Source: Lachnospiraceae bacterium (lineage in GTDB: Bacteria; Bacillota; Clostridia; Lachnospirales; Lachnospiraceae). Taken from it: a stretch of DNA of 64,000 nt. The notes beneath the pieces were generated by a model. It was given only the letters and a program-made list of their open reading frames with translations. It was not told the DNA's origin and did not search any database. Shown here piece by piece: positions 19,855-26,826 of this stretch. The position numbers and the translations under genes were made by a program. Each line of letters opens with the position of its first letter. The first letter of the stretch is position 1. The stretch covers positions 1-64,000 of the forward strand of contig CAJTCL010000005.1 of NCBI GenBank assembly GCA_910575005.1. Direction: 5' to 3'.

Positions 19855-20067
19855 TTACCTTTCCATATTGGCACATTTTAAGGCTTCATCCTGCAAAATC
19901 TGGTCAATTTTTTTGCGGTTTACCTTTAGAAGAATTCTTAATATGTAATCCGCCGTAACTTTAGGCGTGTTTGGATTATGAAAATGATATTTTAAATCTT
20001 GATTCTTGGGAATCAGAACCACCTCCCTATTCCGTTTATTTGCTTTCATTTCATGTTTTTCTAACAT
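19855..20067 (-). CDS. Small basic protein upstream of the recombinase, possible directionality factor
   Basis: Seventy residues, rich in Lys and Arg (NKRNREVVLIPKNQDLKYHF, then KVTADYILRILLKVNRKKID). No family is recognised. It ends 5 bases before the recombinase start, whose ribosome-binding site lies inside its last codons, so the two are coupled. Large serine recombinases need a small partner to switch from integration to excision, and such partners are often adjacent, so this is a candidate by position. The own ribosome-binding site is weak; translation could begin at either of two nearby ATG codons. Confidence 0.55.
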   Translation of the reverse strand: MLEKHEMKANKRNREVVLIPKNQDLKYHFHNPNTPKVTADYILRILLKVNRKKIDQILQDEALKCANMER

Positions 20068-20106
20068 ATGATTGCAAAACGAAAAATAGTCCTGATTGTC
20101 CCATAA

Positions 20107-21813
20107 TTATTTTTGATTACTTCCAATCAATACTTTTTTCCCACAAAAAGCAAAACCATATTTTCGTATTCTGTCACTGGAAATTCCTTTTGTGGTTAGA
20201 TATACTTCATATTCTTTTTGACTGATCTGTGCTAAGGCTGCCTTTACCGTATCACAAAGCTCCTTTTCCTCTTCCTGATCTTGTACCTTGAATTCCATTA
20301 TTATGGCGTCTTCTGACTTATTCCGAGGCTCCAGCATCACATCATATCTTCCAAATCCGCTCTCTCGATTTGATGTTATTATATAACGATCTGCCAATTC
20401 CACCATCAGCCCCAGCACAAAGCCATGATAAAAACGTTCTGGTTCGGTTTGGGATGCCTTTTTTCCTGTATCAAAATAGCTAAACATTTCCATACTTACG
20501 CGATTCATATAGACATTCATTGCCTTCACATCATTTATCAGCAGCGCCTTGATAAAATCATTATAATCCGCCCGATTCTCTGCAAACCATCCTTTGATCA
20601 TCCTTCCAAACATCCGCCTTACTTCATGGTTGGTCAGATCCAGCTCATAATTCACTTCCTGAAAATCATCCTCGATTTCCTCATATTTCTCATAACTGAC
20701 CACTTTTAAATATCCACTGGCCAGCAATAAGCTCCAGATTGCCCATTCATTCGTATCTAATTGGTCATATACCATCTGTTCCTCAATCGGTGTTATGAGG
20801 TGCTCTCCCGCCAAAAGTCTTTCAAATGCTTGCTTGATCTCCCTGTTTCCTTCTCGGAGAAGTTTTCCAATCAGGCGGTTTGAGCTGGTATTGGCCCAAT
20901 ACAACCCTGCCTTTCTCTTGTTCAAGTAATTTATGATGGACCACGGATTATAAATATCTTTCTGACTGCCGAATGTAAAGCCATCATACCACAGCTTTAC
21001 TTCCTGTGCCTTATCTAACAGTCCAAATTCCTCTAGTGACGCAAATACTTCTGCTTCTGTAAAACCAAACACATCCGCATATTTATCAGATGTCGTGGTG
21101 ACAACCTCCAAATTATTCAAATCTGAAAATATAGATTCCTTGCTTATTCTCGTTATTCCAGTCATAATTGCTCGTTCTAGATATGGATTATCCTTGAATG
21201 TGGAGTTAAACAAACTTCTGATAAAACCAACTAGTTCCTGCCAATATCCATTTACATATGCCTCCTGCATTGGCGTATCGTACTCATCCAACAATATAAT
21301 CACTTTTTTTTCATAATAACGAGAAAGAAAATCAGACATTTTATGAATTGCCCATACTGCTGTTATCTCTTTCATGCCACCATTCACACTCTGAAAATAT
21401 GCTTTCTCATTGTCTGTCAAAAGATTCCCCTCAATTAAAAATATATTTTTATTATACAAATCTTCCAAAATCTGATTGATAGATTGTCTCGTCCCCTGAT
21501 AATCTTTTTCTTTCACATTGGCAAAAGACAAATTTATAACTGGAAACGTTCCTTGTAGACTTTGATATTTTTTATCCTCCCATATCGAAAGTCCCTCAAA
21601 CAACTCTTGTCTTTTTCCATATTTGACAGAGAAAAACTTTTCTAACATACTCATATTTAAAGTCTTGCCAAACCTCCGCGGACGAGTAATCAAGGTCACA
21701 TCATCCTCCGCTTCCCACCATTCTTTGATAAAACCAGTTTTATCTATATAGAAGGTATTCTTTATCCGTATTTTTTCAAAATCCTGATGTCCTATCCCTA
21801 CTGTTCTAGGCAT
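20107..21813 (-). CDS. AAA-ATPase-like protein with C-terminal PD-(D/E)XK domain
   Basis: 568 residues, starting MPRTVGIGHQDFEKIR after an AGGGGG ribosome-binding site. An AAA-ATPase-like domain comes first: FYIDKTGFIKEWWE, the arginine-rich Walker A region LITRPRRFGKTLNMSMLEKF near residue 42, Walker B VIILLDEYDTPMQEA near 175 and GITRISKESIFSDLNN. A PDDEXK_9-type nuclease-fold domain closes the protein (GFGRYDVMLEPRN, AIIMEFKVQDQEEEKEL near 530). This family is abundant in gut Clostridia and Bacteroidetes and its role is unknown. Inside the element it may serve maintenance or defence. Slightly upstream starts are possible but lack a ribosome-binding site. Confidence 0.9.
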   Translation of the reverse strand: MPRTVGIGHQDFEKIRIKNTFYIDKTGFIKEWWEAEDDVTLITRPRRFGKTLNMSMLEKFFSVKYGKRQELFEGLSIWEDKKYQSLQGTFPVINLSFANVKEKDYQGTRQSINQILEDLYNKNIFLIEGNLLTDNEKAYFQSVNGGMKEITAVWAIHKMSDFLSRYYEKKVIILLDEYDTPMQEAYVNGYWQELVGFIRSLFNSTFKDNPYLERAIMTGITRISKESIFSDLNNLEVVTTTSDKYADVFGFTEAEVFASLEEFGLLDKAQEVKLWYDGFTFGSQKDIYNPWSIINYLNKRKAGLYWANTSSNRLIGKLLREGNREIKQAFERLLAGEHLITPIEEQMVYDQLDTNEWAIWSLLLASGYLKVVSYEKYEEIEDDFQEVNYELDLTNHEVRRMFGRMIKGWFAENRADYNDFIKALLINDVKAMNVYMNRVSMEMFSYFDTGKKASQTEPERFYHGFVLGLMVELADRYIITSNRESGFGRYDVMLEPRNKSEDAIIMEFKVQDQEEEKELCDTVKAALAQISQKEYEVYLTTKGISSDRIRKYGFAFCGKKVLIGSNQK

Positions 21814-21912
21814 ATATTCACCCCCTTCTTGCCCATTTTCCACAATTATACTCTATCACACTCTATTCCACAATCTATGATTTTTATCTTGTGGCTTATA
21901 TCACAATGATTC

Positions 21913-22122
21913 TTATATGTATTTTTCAATCTCGCACTGGAACCATTTTGAAAAGAATTTTTTTCTGCCCTCTTTCGATTTAAAGATTCCTGCATAATCT
22001 ACCTGTATCTGTTTTTTTGTTTTATTTTTCACAAATATAGTATAATTGTCTCCATTTTTCTTAGTCTTAGACCGCGAAAATAATGCCGTTTTACCATCCA
22101 CATTCACAGTATTGGAATCCAT
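21913..22122 (-). CDS. Small basic protein near the right end of the element
   Basis: Sixty-nine residues from the ATG at 22122, which has AGGAG 6 bases upstream: MDSNTVNVDGKTALFSRSK, then KNGDNYTIFVKNKTKKQIQV and SKWFQCEIEKYI. Lysine-rich and probably beta-stranded; no family recognised. The frame is open further upstream to about 22170 without a better start. It could be a DNA-binding accessory protein of the recombinase, or a remnant. Confidence 0.5.
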   Translation of the reverse strand: MDSNTVNVDGKTALFSRSKTKKNGDNYTIFVKNKTKKQIQVDYAGIFKSKEGRKKFFSKWFQCEIEKYI

Positions 22123-22273
22123 AGTAAACTCCTGATCTTTACCAGTACCTTCATTCTGACAGAAACTCAAACCATAACATGCATTGTCAAATAAGTATTT
22201 GTCAGTCTTGCAGCAATGCCTAAAAACTATCTGAAAATTATTTTCTCAATTTTTTAATACTTGGTAACAACAA

Positions 22274-22318
22274 AAGCACCTTTGAGGGTCAGTTCACTCA
22301 CCGCTCTCAAAGATGCTT
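22274..22318. terminator. Hairpin near the element's right end
   Basis: AAGCACCTTTGAG (22274-22286) pairs with CTCAAAGATGCTT (22306-22318) with one mismatch. The plus side is followed by CTACTTTTC. It could end transcription entering from the unjoined spoIIID 5' part or from within the element. Confidence 0.45.
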
Positions 22319-22345
22319 CTACTTTTCAAATTCTTCTTGTCTTCA

Positions 22346-22519
22346 TTATATAACTTGTCTTTTTATTTTATCCTCATATTTACCGTTCCATTTTGTTACT
22401 ACCATATGTACCGTGCTCTTGCTAATTCCAAACTTTTTGGCGGTCTGGCGCACAGTAGCATTCTCCTCAATTATATAATTAGCTATATTAATTGCCCGTT
22501 CCTCTATGTATCCTTTCAA
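22346..22519 (-). CDS. spoIIID: SpoIIID, 5' part (codons 1-38) of an interrupted gene
   Basis: From the TTG at 22519 (GAGGGA 6 bases upstream) the frame reads MKGYIEERAINIANYIIEEN, then ATVRQTAKKFGISKSTVH. This is the complete N-terminal half of SpoIIID with its helix-turn-helix. At the core TATGTAC (22405-22411) true SpoIIID sequence ends. The frame continues with 19 unrelated codons (MVVTKWNG and on) to a TAA at 22346, which are element DNA. The recognition helix is therefore present while the DNA-contacting C-terminal helices lie at 15797-15943. An upstream GTG at 22537 is possible but less like family starts. Expressed as it stands, it would give a 57-residue truncated DNA-binding protein. 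A sigma-E-type promoter precedes it. Confidence 0.9.
   Translation of the reverse strand: MKGYIEERAINIANYIIEENATVRQTAKKFGISKSTVHMVVTKWNGKYEDKIKRQVI
22391..22411. repeat. Right attachment site of the spoIIID-interrupting element
   Basis: The arm TTTTGTTAC (22391-22399) lies inside the element, 5 bases from the core TATGTAC (22405-22411), mirroring the left end. The excised circle would carry TTTTGTTAC and GTAACAAAA as inverted arms around GTACATA. Confidence 0.8.
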
Positions 22520-22549
22520 CGAAAATCCCTCATACACTGCTTTTTTTAT

Positions 22550-22578
22550 AATGTATGAAGAATTGGTGATAGTTATGA
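22550..22578 (-). promoter_or_regulatory. Sigma-E-type sporulation promoter of spoIIID
   Basis: On the minus strand TCATAAC (22578-22572), 14 bases, then CATACATT (22557-22550) closely match the sigma-E consensus (TCATATT and CATACAAT types). The expected transcript start is about 24 bases before the TTG start. spoIIID is a sigma-E target in Bacillus, so the site fits the gene and argues that the locus is still used. Confidence 0.7.
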
Positions 22579-22592
22579 CAACGGTTTTTACT

Positions 22593-23681
22593 TTACAAGC
22601 TACTATCTACATAAGAAAATTTGGTCTCTGTGGCTTTGAAAAATTCGCTTTTGGCCATATCAAAACATTCCATAATTTTAGGAGAGAAAACGCCACATTC
22701 ATTGTTCTTAATCATGTTTACTGCTTCTTCCACTGCATACGCCTCTTTGTATACACGTTTGCTGACCAGCGCATCATAAACATCCACAACAGAGACAACC
22801 TGTGCCCAAATAGGAATGTCATCTCCTTTTAAACGATCTGGATAACCCCTCCCATCATAACGCTCATGGTGATGTCTGCAGATATCATAACAGTATTTAT
22901 AAAACTCATTTTCTTCCTGCTTAAAATTCTCCAAAAGCTCACAGCCATAAATGGTATGCTTTTTCATCTCCTCAAATTCTTCATTCGTCAGTTTTCCTGG
23001 CTTTAACAAAATACTGTCTGGAATCGCAATTTTTCCAAGGTCATGCAGCGCTGATGCATTGACAATCATCTTCAAAGATTCATCGGTAAGTCCATATTCT
23101 GGAAATTCATCCTTGACATATTTTAAGATAATGCGTGTAAAATATTTTACTCGCTGAATATGCTCACCAGATTCCAGGCTGCGAAATTCTACTACAGAAC
23201 TCAGCGCATTTATCAAAAATTCATTGTTGCGCTCCAGCTTTTCCTTACTCTCACGAAGCTGCTTGGTACGTTTTTCCAGTTTCTTTTCAATATCAATTCT
23301 GTTCTGGAATAACTCTATGATATTCTGGGCACGGCGCATCACCACTTTTGGCTCAAAAGGCTTATAAATAATATCAGAAACCCCATATTCATACGCCTTT
23401 ACCTCACTTTTCACAGTTGCTTCCCCAGTAATCATAATGACTGGAATAGAATTCATATAACCTTTTACAGACATATACTCTAAGACATCCAGTCCTGATT
23501 TGTTCGGCATCATCAGATCCAAGAAAATCAGCGATAACGTATCATGATGTTCTTCCAACAAGTCTATGGTCTCCACGCCGTCTGCTGCTTCCAATATTTG
23601 ATACTGCTCTTCAAAAATAAAACTAAGCATTTTGCGGTTAATTTCCACATCATCCGCAATCAATATGATATGATTCTCCAT
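22593..23681 (-). CDS. Response regulator with HD-GYP phosphodiesterase domain
   Basis: 362 residues. The receiver domain spans 1-120: ILIADDVEINRKM, phospho-acceptor Asp in LIFLDLMMPNKSG near residue 53, then MITGEAT and YKPFEP. A coiled linker follows at about 125-165. The HD-GYP domain has NASALHDLGKIAIPDSILLK, then RHHHERYDGRGYPDRLKGDD and VVDVYDAL. HD-GYP domains break down cyclic di-GMP, and the GYP motif is intact. The ATG at 23681 has GGAGG 5 bases upstream; an upstream ATG at 23717 has its ribosome-binding site too close. No sensor kinase is adjacent. It stops just before the spoIIID promoter. Confidence 0.92.
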   Translation of the reverse strand: MENHIILIADDVEINRKMLSFIFEEQYQILEAADGVETIDLLEEHHDTLSLIFLDLMMPNKSGLDVLEYMSVKGYMNSIPVIMITGEATVKSEVKAYEYGVSDIIYKPFEPKVVMRRAQNIIELFQNRIDIEKKLEKRTKQLRESKEKLERNNEFLINALSSVVEFRSLESGEHIQRVKYFTRIILKYVKDEFPEYGLTDESLKMIVNASALHDLGKIAIPDSILLKPGKLTNEEFEEMKKHTIYGCELLENFKQEENEFYKYCYDICRHHHERYDGRGYPDRLKGDDIPIWAQVVSVVDVYDALVSKRVYKEAYAVEEAVNMIKNNECGVFSPKIMECFDMAKSEFFKATETKFSYVDSSL

Positions 23682-23803
23682 TTCTACCTCCAACGGAGCA
23701 GTTGCCGCACTTTTCATTCCTTTTTATCGTACTGCTCGAAATATAATTAAAATCTCTTTCCTATTCTAACATACACCGATTTGTAAAATCAATATAAATC
23801 TTA

Positions 23804-26035
23804 TTACAGTTTTATTTTTGCCAAAGCATCTGCAAACGCATTGTTTACTGGTTCTTTTGCCTCCTGTTTCATCTTATTCATATAACGGGAAACATCTTTT
23901 TTTGATACCCCGCCCCCGCTCTCTTTTTTACGCTTTTCAAAAGCAGACAATTTCTCGCGATAGCCACAGACACAGATAAATTTTCTCTGTTCTCCCTCTC
24001 CCACCAATTCCATTTTTTTATGACACTGAGGACAACGGGCATTTGTAACTTTAGATAATGTTTTACGATAACTGCATGCTCGGTCCTGACACACCAGCAT
24101 CCTGCCATTTTTATGGTTGACTTCAAGCATCAACTTGCCACACTGCGGACATTTCTTATTGGTAAGATTGTCATGACGGTATGTCTTAGAAGATACCTGA
24201 ATATCCTTTACAATATCAACCGTATAAGTACGGATCTCTGCCTCAAAATTCTTCTTTTTTGTTTTACCTTTGGCAATATCAGCAAGTTCCTGCTCCCATC
24301 TTGCTGTAAGCTCTGGAGAAGTCAATCCTTGCGGCGCAAGCTCTAAAACCTGTCTGCCCTTGGAAGTCAGATGAATATATTGATCACGTTTTTCAATCAT
24401 AAAACTGTGAAATAGTTTTTCTATAATATCTGCCCTGGTAGCAACCGTCCCCAAACCGCCAGTCTCTCCAAGGGTTTTTTTAAGTTTCTGATCTGTACTA
24501 TCCATATATTTTACGGGATTTTCCATAGCTGCCAGAAGTGTTGCCTCTGTAAATGGCAATGGTGGTTTTGTCTTTCCTTCGATAATTTTTCCATCTGAAA
24601 ATAAGATTTTATCCCCCTTGGAAAAATCAGGAATACTGCCTGTCATAATCTCCGCCGCAGAACCCTCTAAACCAGATTCTCTTCCATCTGATTCTTCTTC
24701 ATCCTCTGTTAAAATACCAGATTCTTTCTGCAAAATTTTGATTTCCTGCCAGCCTGGGTTCTCTAAAATTCTTCCCTTTAAAGTAAACCATTCACCTTCA
24801 CATACTGCTGTCACTTCCGTCTGCAGATACTCACACGGCGGCAAAAGTACTGCCAGGAATCGAGAGACCACAAGCTCATAAATCTTACGTTCCCCATAAT
24901 CCAAATCCTTTAGATTTACTCCCTGCTCTGTGGGAATTATTGCATGATGGTCCGATACCTTCTTATCATCTACAAACGACTTATTTCCTTTGATAGAAGT
25001 CTTCAACAGCTTGCCGCAGATTGACGCATAGATCCCACTGCGGCATGCTCTTAAACGTTCTGGAATTGTCTCTACAATATCTGCGGTCAGATAACGGGAA
25101 TCTGTTCTGGGATACGTCAAAACCTTATGACGTTCATATAAATTCTGCATATAATCCAAGGTCTGTTTTGCCGAAAATCCAAACATCCGATTGGCATCCT
25201 GCTGCAAAGAAGTGAGATCATAGAGCCTTGGCGCATAAGATTTCTGCTGCTTCTTCTTGACCTCCTGTACCACTGCTGTACTGTTTGTCACTTTTTCCAG
25301 CGCTTTTTGGATTTCCTCTTTGGAGAACGTACTGTTACCATTCTGTGGTGATTTCCAACTCCAATAAATGCCCTTGCCCTTCATCTTTAAACTGTAATAC
25401 ACTTTTGGGGAAAAAGCCTTGATCTGTGCCTCTCGTTTGGCGATAATAGCAAGCGTCGGTGTCTGCACTCTGCCACAGGAGAGCTGTGCATTATGCTTGA
25501 CTGTCAGCGCACGCGTCGCATTTAATCCCACCAGCCAATCTGCTTCTGCACGTGCCACCGCTGCCTCATATAATTTCTGATAGTCGCGGGCATCCTTAAG
25601 ATTGGAAAATCCCTGACGAATGGCCTTATCAGTAACAGAAGAAATCCACAACCGTTTCATCGGTTTTTTTATCCCCGATTTCTGAATAATCCACCGTGCC
25701 ACCAATTCCCCTTCCCGCCCTGCATCTGTGGCAATAATAATTTGTCCGATATCCTTGCGGTACATCTGAGATTTGACTGTCTGATACTGATGTCCAGTTT
25801 TCTTAATTACTTGAATCTCCAAACGCTCTGGAAGCATGGGAAGGGTCTCCATCTTCCATTCCTTCCACTGACTGCCATAACTTTCTGGATCTGCAAGCTC
25901 CACAAGATGCCCAAGTGCCCAAGTTACAACATACTCTTTTCCCTCCAGGTAACCATTGCCGCCCTGCTTACAGCCCAGAACCCTGGCGATATCTCTGCCC
26001 ACACTGGGCTTTTCTGCAATCACTAATGACTTCAT
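23804..26035 (-). CDS. topB: DNA topoisomerase III
   Basis: 743 residues of a type IA topoisomerase, which passes single strands to decatenate and resolve recombination intermediates. The N-terminal TOPRIM domain (KSLVIAEKPSVGRDIARVLG, then ATDAGREGELVARW) is followed by the catalytic tyrosine motif LTYPRTDSRYLT near residue 310. The C-terminus carries zinc ribbons (CPQCGKLMLEV, CQDRACSYRK, CPQCHKKMELV). The length fits chromosomal topB and plasmid-type enzymes alike. The next gene downstream is an exonuclease with a similar zinc ribbon. Confidence 0.96.
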   Translation of the reverse strand: MKSLVIAEKPSVGRDIARVLGCKQGGNGYLEGKEYVVTWALGHLVELADPESYGSQWKEWKMETLPMLPERLEIQVIKKTGHQYQTVKSQMYRKDIGQIIIATDAGREGELVARWIIQKSGIKKPMKRLWISSVTDKAIRQGFSNLKDARDYQKLYEAAVARAEADWLVGLNATRALTVKHNAQLSCGRVQTPTLAIIAKREAQIKAFSPKVYYSLKMKGKGIYWSWKSPQNGNSTFSKEEIQKALEKVTNSTAVVQEVKKKQQKSYAPRLYDLTSLQQDANRMFGFSAKQTLDYMQNLYERHKVLTYPRTDSRYLTADIVETIPERLRACRSGIYASICGKLLKTSIKGNKSFVDDKKVSDHHAIIPTEQGVNLKDLDYGERKIYELVVSRFLAVLLPPCEYLQTEVTAVCEGEWFTLKGRILENPGWQEIKILQKESGILTEDEEESDGRESGLEGSAAEIMTGSIPDFSKGDKILFSDGKIIEGKTKPPLPFTEATLLAAMENPVKYMDSTDQKLKKTLGETGGLGTVATRADIIEKLFHSFMIEKRDQYIHLTSKGRQVLELAPQGLTSPELTARWEQELADIAKGKTKKKNFEAEIRTYTVDIVKDIQVSSKTYRHDNLTNKKCPQCGKLMLEVNHKNGRMLVCQDRACSYRKTLSKVTNARCPQCHKKMELVGEGEQRKFICVCGYREKLSAFEKRKKESGGGVSKKDVSRYMNKMKQEAKEPVNNAFADALAKIKL

Positions 26036-26082
26036 CTATACCTCACACTTTCTATCATTTTTTATATGATTTACAATTTGTC

Positions 26083-26772
26083 TTAGATATTTCTGATTCC
26101 CCGACACCTGGGAAAATCACTGCAGCCATAAAACTGGCCGTAGATGCTGCTGCGCTTTACCATCTGTGCGCCACATTTTGGACACAATACTTCCGGCTCT
26201 GCCTGTTGCTTCTTATCCTGAATTTTTCCCAATTCCTCATAACATTTCTGATTCATCACACAGTCAGCCAAAGCGCGATGCGCGCCCGCCGTACTGATAT
26301 GAAAGTATGCCGCCACATCCGAAAGTCTGTGATGAGATAACTGCGGCAGACACTGTCTGGCCATAAAAAGTGTGTCAATATAATTATTTTCCACTTCTTG
26401 CCCAAATAGACGCTCGGCGCCATCATAGATAAATTTTAAATCAAAGCTATGTATATTATGCCCCACTAAAATATCATTGCTCACAAACTGCAAAAATCCT
26501 CCCAAAGCCTCGGCAAGCTTAGGTGCATCCTTTACCATCTGATCTGTAATATGGTTTACTGCTGTGGCTGCTGCTGGAATATGTATCTTTGGATTGACCA
26601 ATGTGGAATACTCCTCCACAACTTGATGCCCGCGCACCCGAATGGCAGAAATCTCCACAATTTGATCAACACTTGGACGGACACCTGTAGTCTCCAAATC
26701 AAATACTACATAATCGCCCAGATATTGATTCAATCGTTTTCCTTTGTTTCTCGTCACAGATATAATCCTCAT
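26083..26772 (-). CDS. DnaQ-type 3'-5' exonuclease with C-terminal topoisomerase-like zinc ribbon
   Basis: 229 residues. Residues 20-185 form a DEDDh exonuclease: YVVFDLETTGVRPSVDQIVE (metal-binding D and E), VGHNIHSFDLKFIYD near 105 and HRALADCVMNQ near 170 as the ExoIII motif. The tail CPKCGAQMVKRSSIYGQFYG, CSDFPRCRGIRN is a four-cysteine topoisomerase zinc ribbon of the sort that ends type IA topoisomerases. The zinc ribbon should give single-strand DNA binding. The gene lies directly upstream of topB (47-base gap, same strand), so they probably act on shared substrates. A second, differently built DnaQ-like protein is at 61727. Confidence 0.88.
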   Translation of the reverse strand: MRIISVTRNKGKRLNQYLGDYVVFDLETTGVRPSVDQIVEISAIRVRGHQVVEEYSTLVNPKIHIPAAATAVNHITDQMVKDAPKLAEALGGFLQFVSNDILVGHNIHSFDLKFIYDGAERLFGQEVENNYIDTLFMARQCLPQLSHHRLSDVAAYFHISTAGAHRALADCVMNQKCYEELGKIQDKKQQAEPEVLCPKCGAQMVKRSSIYGQFYGCSDFPRCRGIRNI

Positions 26773-26826
26773 TTCTCTTATGATTCCATCATTATAAAGG
26801 GCTTTGGAAATTTTTGCAACCTATAT

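Larger units (their letters stand above)
15943..22411. mobile_element. Skin-like intervening element within spoIIID
   Basis: The DNA between the two TATGTAC cores (6,462 bp core to core) splits spoIIID between His38 and Lys39. It carries a chemotaxis receptor on the plus strand. On the minus strand it has a large serine recombinase, a 70-residue protein, an AAA-ATPase/PD-(D/E)XK protein and a 69-residue basic protein. No conjugation, replication or phage structural genes are seen. Both arms fit a serine-recombinase product, and precise excision restores the gene. It parallels the skin element in sigK, which is removed by the serine recombinase SpoIVCA during sporulation. The alternative is a recent insertion that simply inactivated spoIIID. 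The intact halves, codon-precise junction and intact sporulation promoter favour programmed excision, but this is inference. Confidence 0.85.

Noticed and set aside
20107-21813. A transposase or restriction enzyme
   Set aside because: The domain pair is the AAA-ATPase-like plus PD-(D/E)XK family of unknown role; no transposase motif or methylase partner is present.
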